Assembly: GCF_026151205.1 (NCBI RefSeq) | Contig: NC_087072.1 | Location: 13,122,169 to 13,182,168 of the forward strand | Direction of reading: 5' to 3' | Origin: Bolinopsis microptera | Taxonomy: Eukaryota; Ctenophora; Tentaculata; Lobata; Bolinopsidae | Length of the DNA stretch: 60,000 nucleotides | In this document: positions 58,340 through 60,000 of the stretch, piece by piece | Layout of the letters: each line of letters opens with the position of its first letter | Numbering within the stretch: position 1 is the first letter of the stretch | Notes under the pieces: generated by a model | Seen by the model: the letters and a program-made list of their open reading frames with translations, nothing else | What the model was told of the DNA's origin: nothing | Databases searched by the model: none | Made by a program: the position numbers and the translations under genes

Positions 58340-59484
58340 TGACGCAGATAAACAAGAGCGTTTAGATAGAATTTTTTTTGATGACAATTCTTAAAATAAT
58401 CTTAAGCTGAATCTTTGATTAATATTGCTCTTGTATTTCTCTTTCACGCTGAGTAAACAGAGATACCCATTTGCTTTAAATATCAGAAATATGACAACCC
58501 AAAGGTATATAGTTTTTAATTTCAACATTTAAAAAAAGGGCCTTCCTCAAAAGCTTTGCGTAATAGCTCATATATCAAAGAAAAGATTGCTCTGGCTGAA
58601 GATAGAATCAGTATATTTTAATAATTCAATAGGAAACATTTTGACTTCTCATTATACTCCATTCGTAGAGTACAAGTAAAGAGATTACGCAATATTACTC
58701 TTCTTTATCTATCGGGTAAGCGCTATCAGCTGCCCGATCACAACTTTAAATACCCACAAACTCCATTTTAGGCCCCCAGAAACTAATAAGCAACAGTTGC
58801 GCCCGTAGTTTTTATCGCAATATAAATATATTTTGGTAATTTTCCCTTGTGTTTCACAAAAAATACTAATTTTCTGTTTAATATTGTCCATAAATTGTGA
58901 AAATAAAGCCAAGTGCGTATTGGTTTCTTTTCAATTCAACTGAGATCAAAAACCTGTCTCAAACACGATAATAGCATCATTGTAGAATATTGTACATTTT
59001 GCTGCCAAATTGGACAATTTTTCGTAAAAATATTTTAAATTCGGTGATAAAAACGTCCCACCCCCGGCCCGCATAGCAAAAACGCTACTGTAGCAAAAAC
59101 GTCTCTAAAGCTAATTGTAAATTGGGCGCATTTTTGTGGTGTTTTTTAAAAATTAGGATTTTTGTGAATATTTCCTTGTGTTTTACGAAGACTAAAGACT
59201 CCTTAGTCCTAGCCGAACATACAGAAATGTCATGTATTTTAGGGTTCAATAAAAGAAGCATGTATCGAGGACTTACCAGGTAGATTTTGGTTTCGTCTTA
59301 GACAATTCTTATTCATTCTTATTGAACTTATTAAGAGGCCCTTATTTCCCAATTAGGGCCACTCCAAAAACTAAAAAACAAGAATTTCGCCCGCGGTTAT
59401 ACCACTGGACTAAATCTTTCCTTGTGACAGAAGAGCAATTTATTAAAGAAAGAAAACTATTTCCTTGCGTTTCAAAACACATAC

Positions 59485-59673
59485 CAGTTATAACTTCGTT
59501 CTCGATTTGGCGGAGGTAACTTTCCCGCTTGAGGCCCCAAGCGCCGAGTATAATGAATCCGACTGTAGCAGCCTGGGCTGAGATACGGCCTTTGAGGGCT
59601 TGGTTGAAACCCATGTGGTCGACTCCCATCAGTTTACCAGCTTTTATCAAATAGTATACCGTCGCCCCCATAC
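59485..59673 (-). CDS. HIG1-domain protein, second gene (one internal exon)
   Basis: An exon with acceptor at 59674-59675 and donor at 59484 codes for MGATVYYLIKAGKLMGVDHMGFNQALKGRISAQAATVGFIILGAWGLKRESYLRQIENEV. This is the second half of a HIG1 domain with both TM helices, entered in the same phase and at the same place (A-G|MGAT) as exon 3 of the gene at 52.5 kb. It continues beyond the right edge upstream. A 3' terminal exon may be near 59275-59295 or 58690-58725 (DSAYPIDKEE before a stop), but I am not sure. Paralog of the neighbouring HIG1 gene; likely a respiratory-complex assembly factor. Confidence 0.8.
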
Positions 59674-60000
59674 CTGAACGAGATGATAAATTACATAATA
59701 TAATGCAATTGTATTTCTAATAATATAATGAAGAGCACGAGTACAGCAGTAACTATTGATCGCATGAGTGTACAGTGTACAATGTACCCAGTGTACACAG
59801 TACCCAATGTACAGTGTACATGTGTCAACTGTCATGTATATCAAAATAAAAGTTCGGGTATCGCCATTTTGGTCATTGACTATTTAGGCATTTTAAAATA
59901 AAAATTGTAAATTTTGACCAACAATTTTCTTGTGAAAAAAGGGAACATCGTAGTTTGGCGATCAGATGTGACGCCCCTACCGTAAAACAAAGGGAACAAT

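Overview
The window is nuclear DNA of an animal. The genes have many short GT-AG introns, bodies of a few kb and AT-rich intergenic DNA. They encode animal or eukaryotic proteins: Sec31, mitoferrin, the nucleoporin aladin, HIG1-domain proteins and a rhodopsin-like GPCR. Non-LTR retrotransposons and many small DNA elements are mixed in. A compact-genome invertebrate, possibly a non-bilaterian lineage, fits best; I cannot name the species from the sequence alone.

Layout. 0.4-1.5 kb (minus): a three-exon secreted protein of unknown family. 2.3-8.2 kb (plus): the C-terminal two thirds of the COPII coat protein Sec31 in 13 exons, with a two-exon GPCR gene nested on the opposite strand in its first visible intron. 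8.5-10.8 kb: no convincing gene. 10.8-14.1 kb (minus): a complete seven-exon mitoferrin. 15.2-38.3 kb (minus): four tandem copies (A-D) of a BTB-domain gene. A and C are intact, B is truncated and frameshifted, and D is cut in codon 25 by a 2.55 kb element. The spaces between the copies are loaded with mobile DNA: a stand-alone LINE ORF1, a 2.6 kb element with a purine-only core, and a 6.9 kb TTAA-flanked element carrying a nested LINE endonuclease/reverse transcriptase. 39.75-44 kb (minus): the C-terminal exons of aladin, with an element in an intron. 44.4-50.7 kb: a TE graveyard with two LINE 3' fragments and complex nested inverted repeats. 52.5-54.5 kb (minus): a complete three-exon HIG1-domain gene. 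56.7-58.5 kb: a tandem duplication of a foldback element plus a tiny single-TM gene. 59.5-59.7 kb (minus): one exon of a second HIG1-domain gene running off the right edge.

The main discovery candidate is a set of three elements (23734-26340, 35657-38211, 41301-42940) unrelated in their interiors but with the same end architecture. Each is capped by a G-run on the left and a C-run on the right. Each has terminal inverted repeats made of a 10-bp tandem unit, a short unique spacer and an inverted copy of the unit. This whole module is present in direct orientation at both ends, and each element has clean 6- or 8-bp target duplications. The 10-bp unit length matches one helical turn in all three although the unit sequence differs. 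None shows a recognisable transposase, so they are probably mobilised in trans. Other well-supported events, read by comparing the BTB paralogs, are an empty-site comparison for the TTAA element and a 94-bp hAT-like miniature element that was exonised in frame (94 + 8 = 102 bp).
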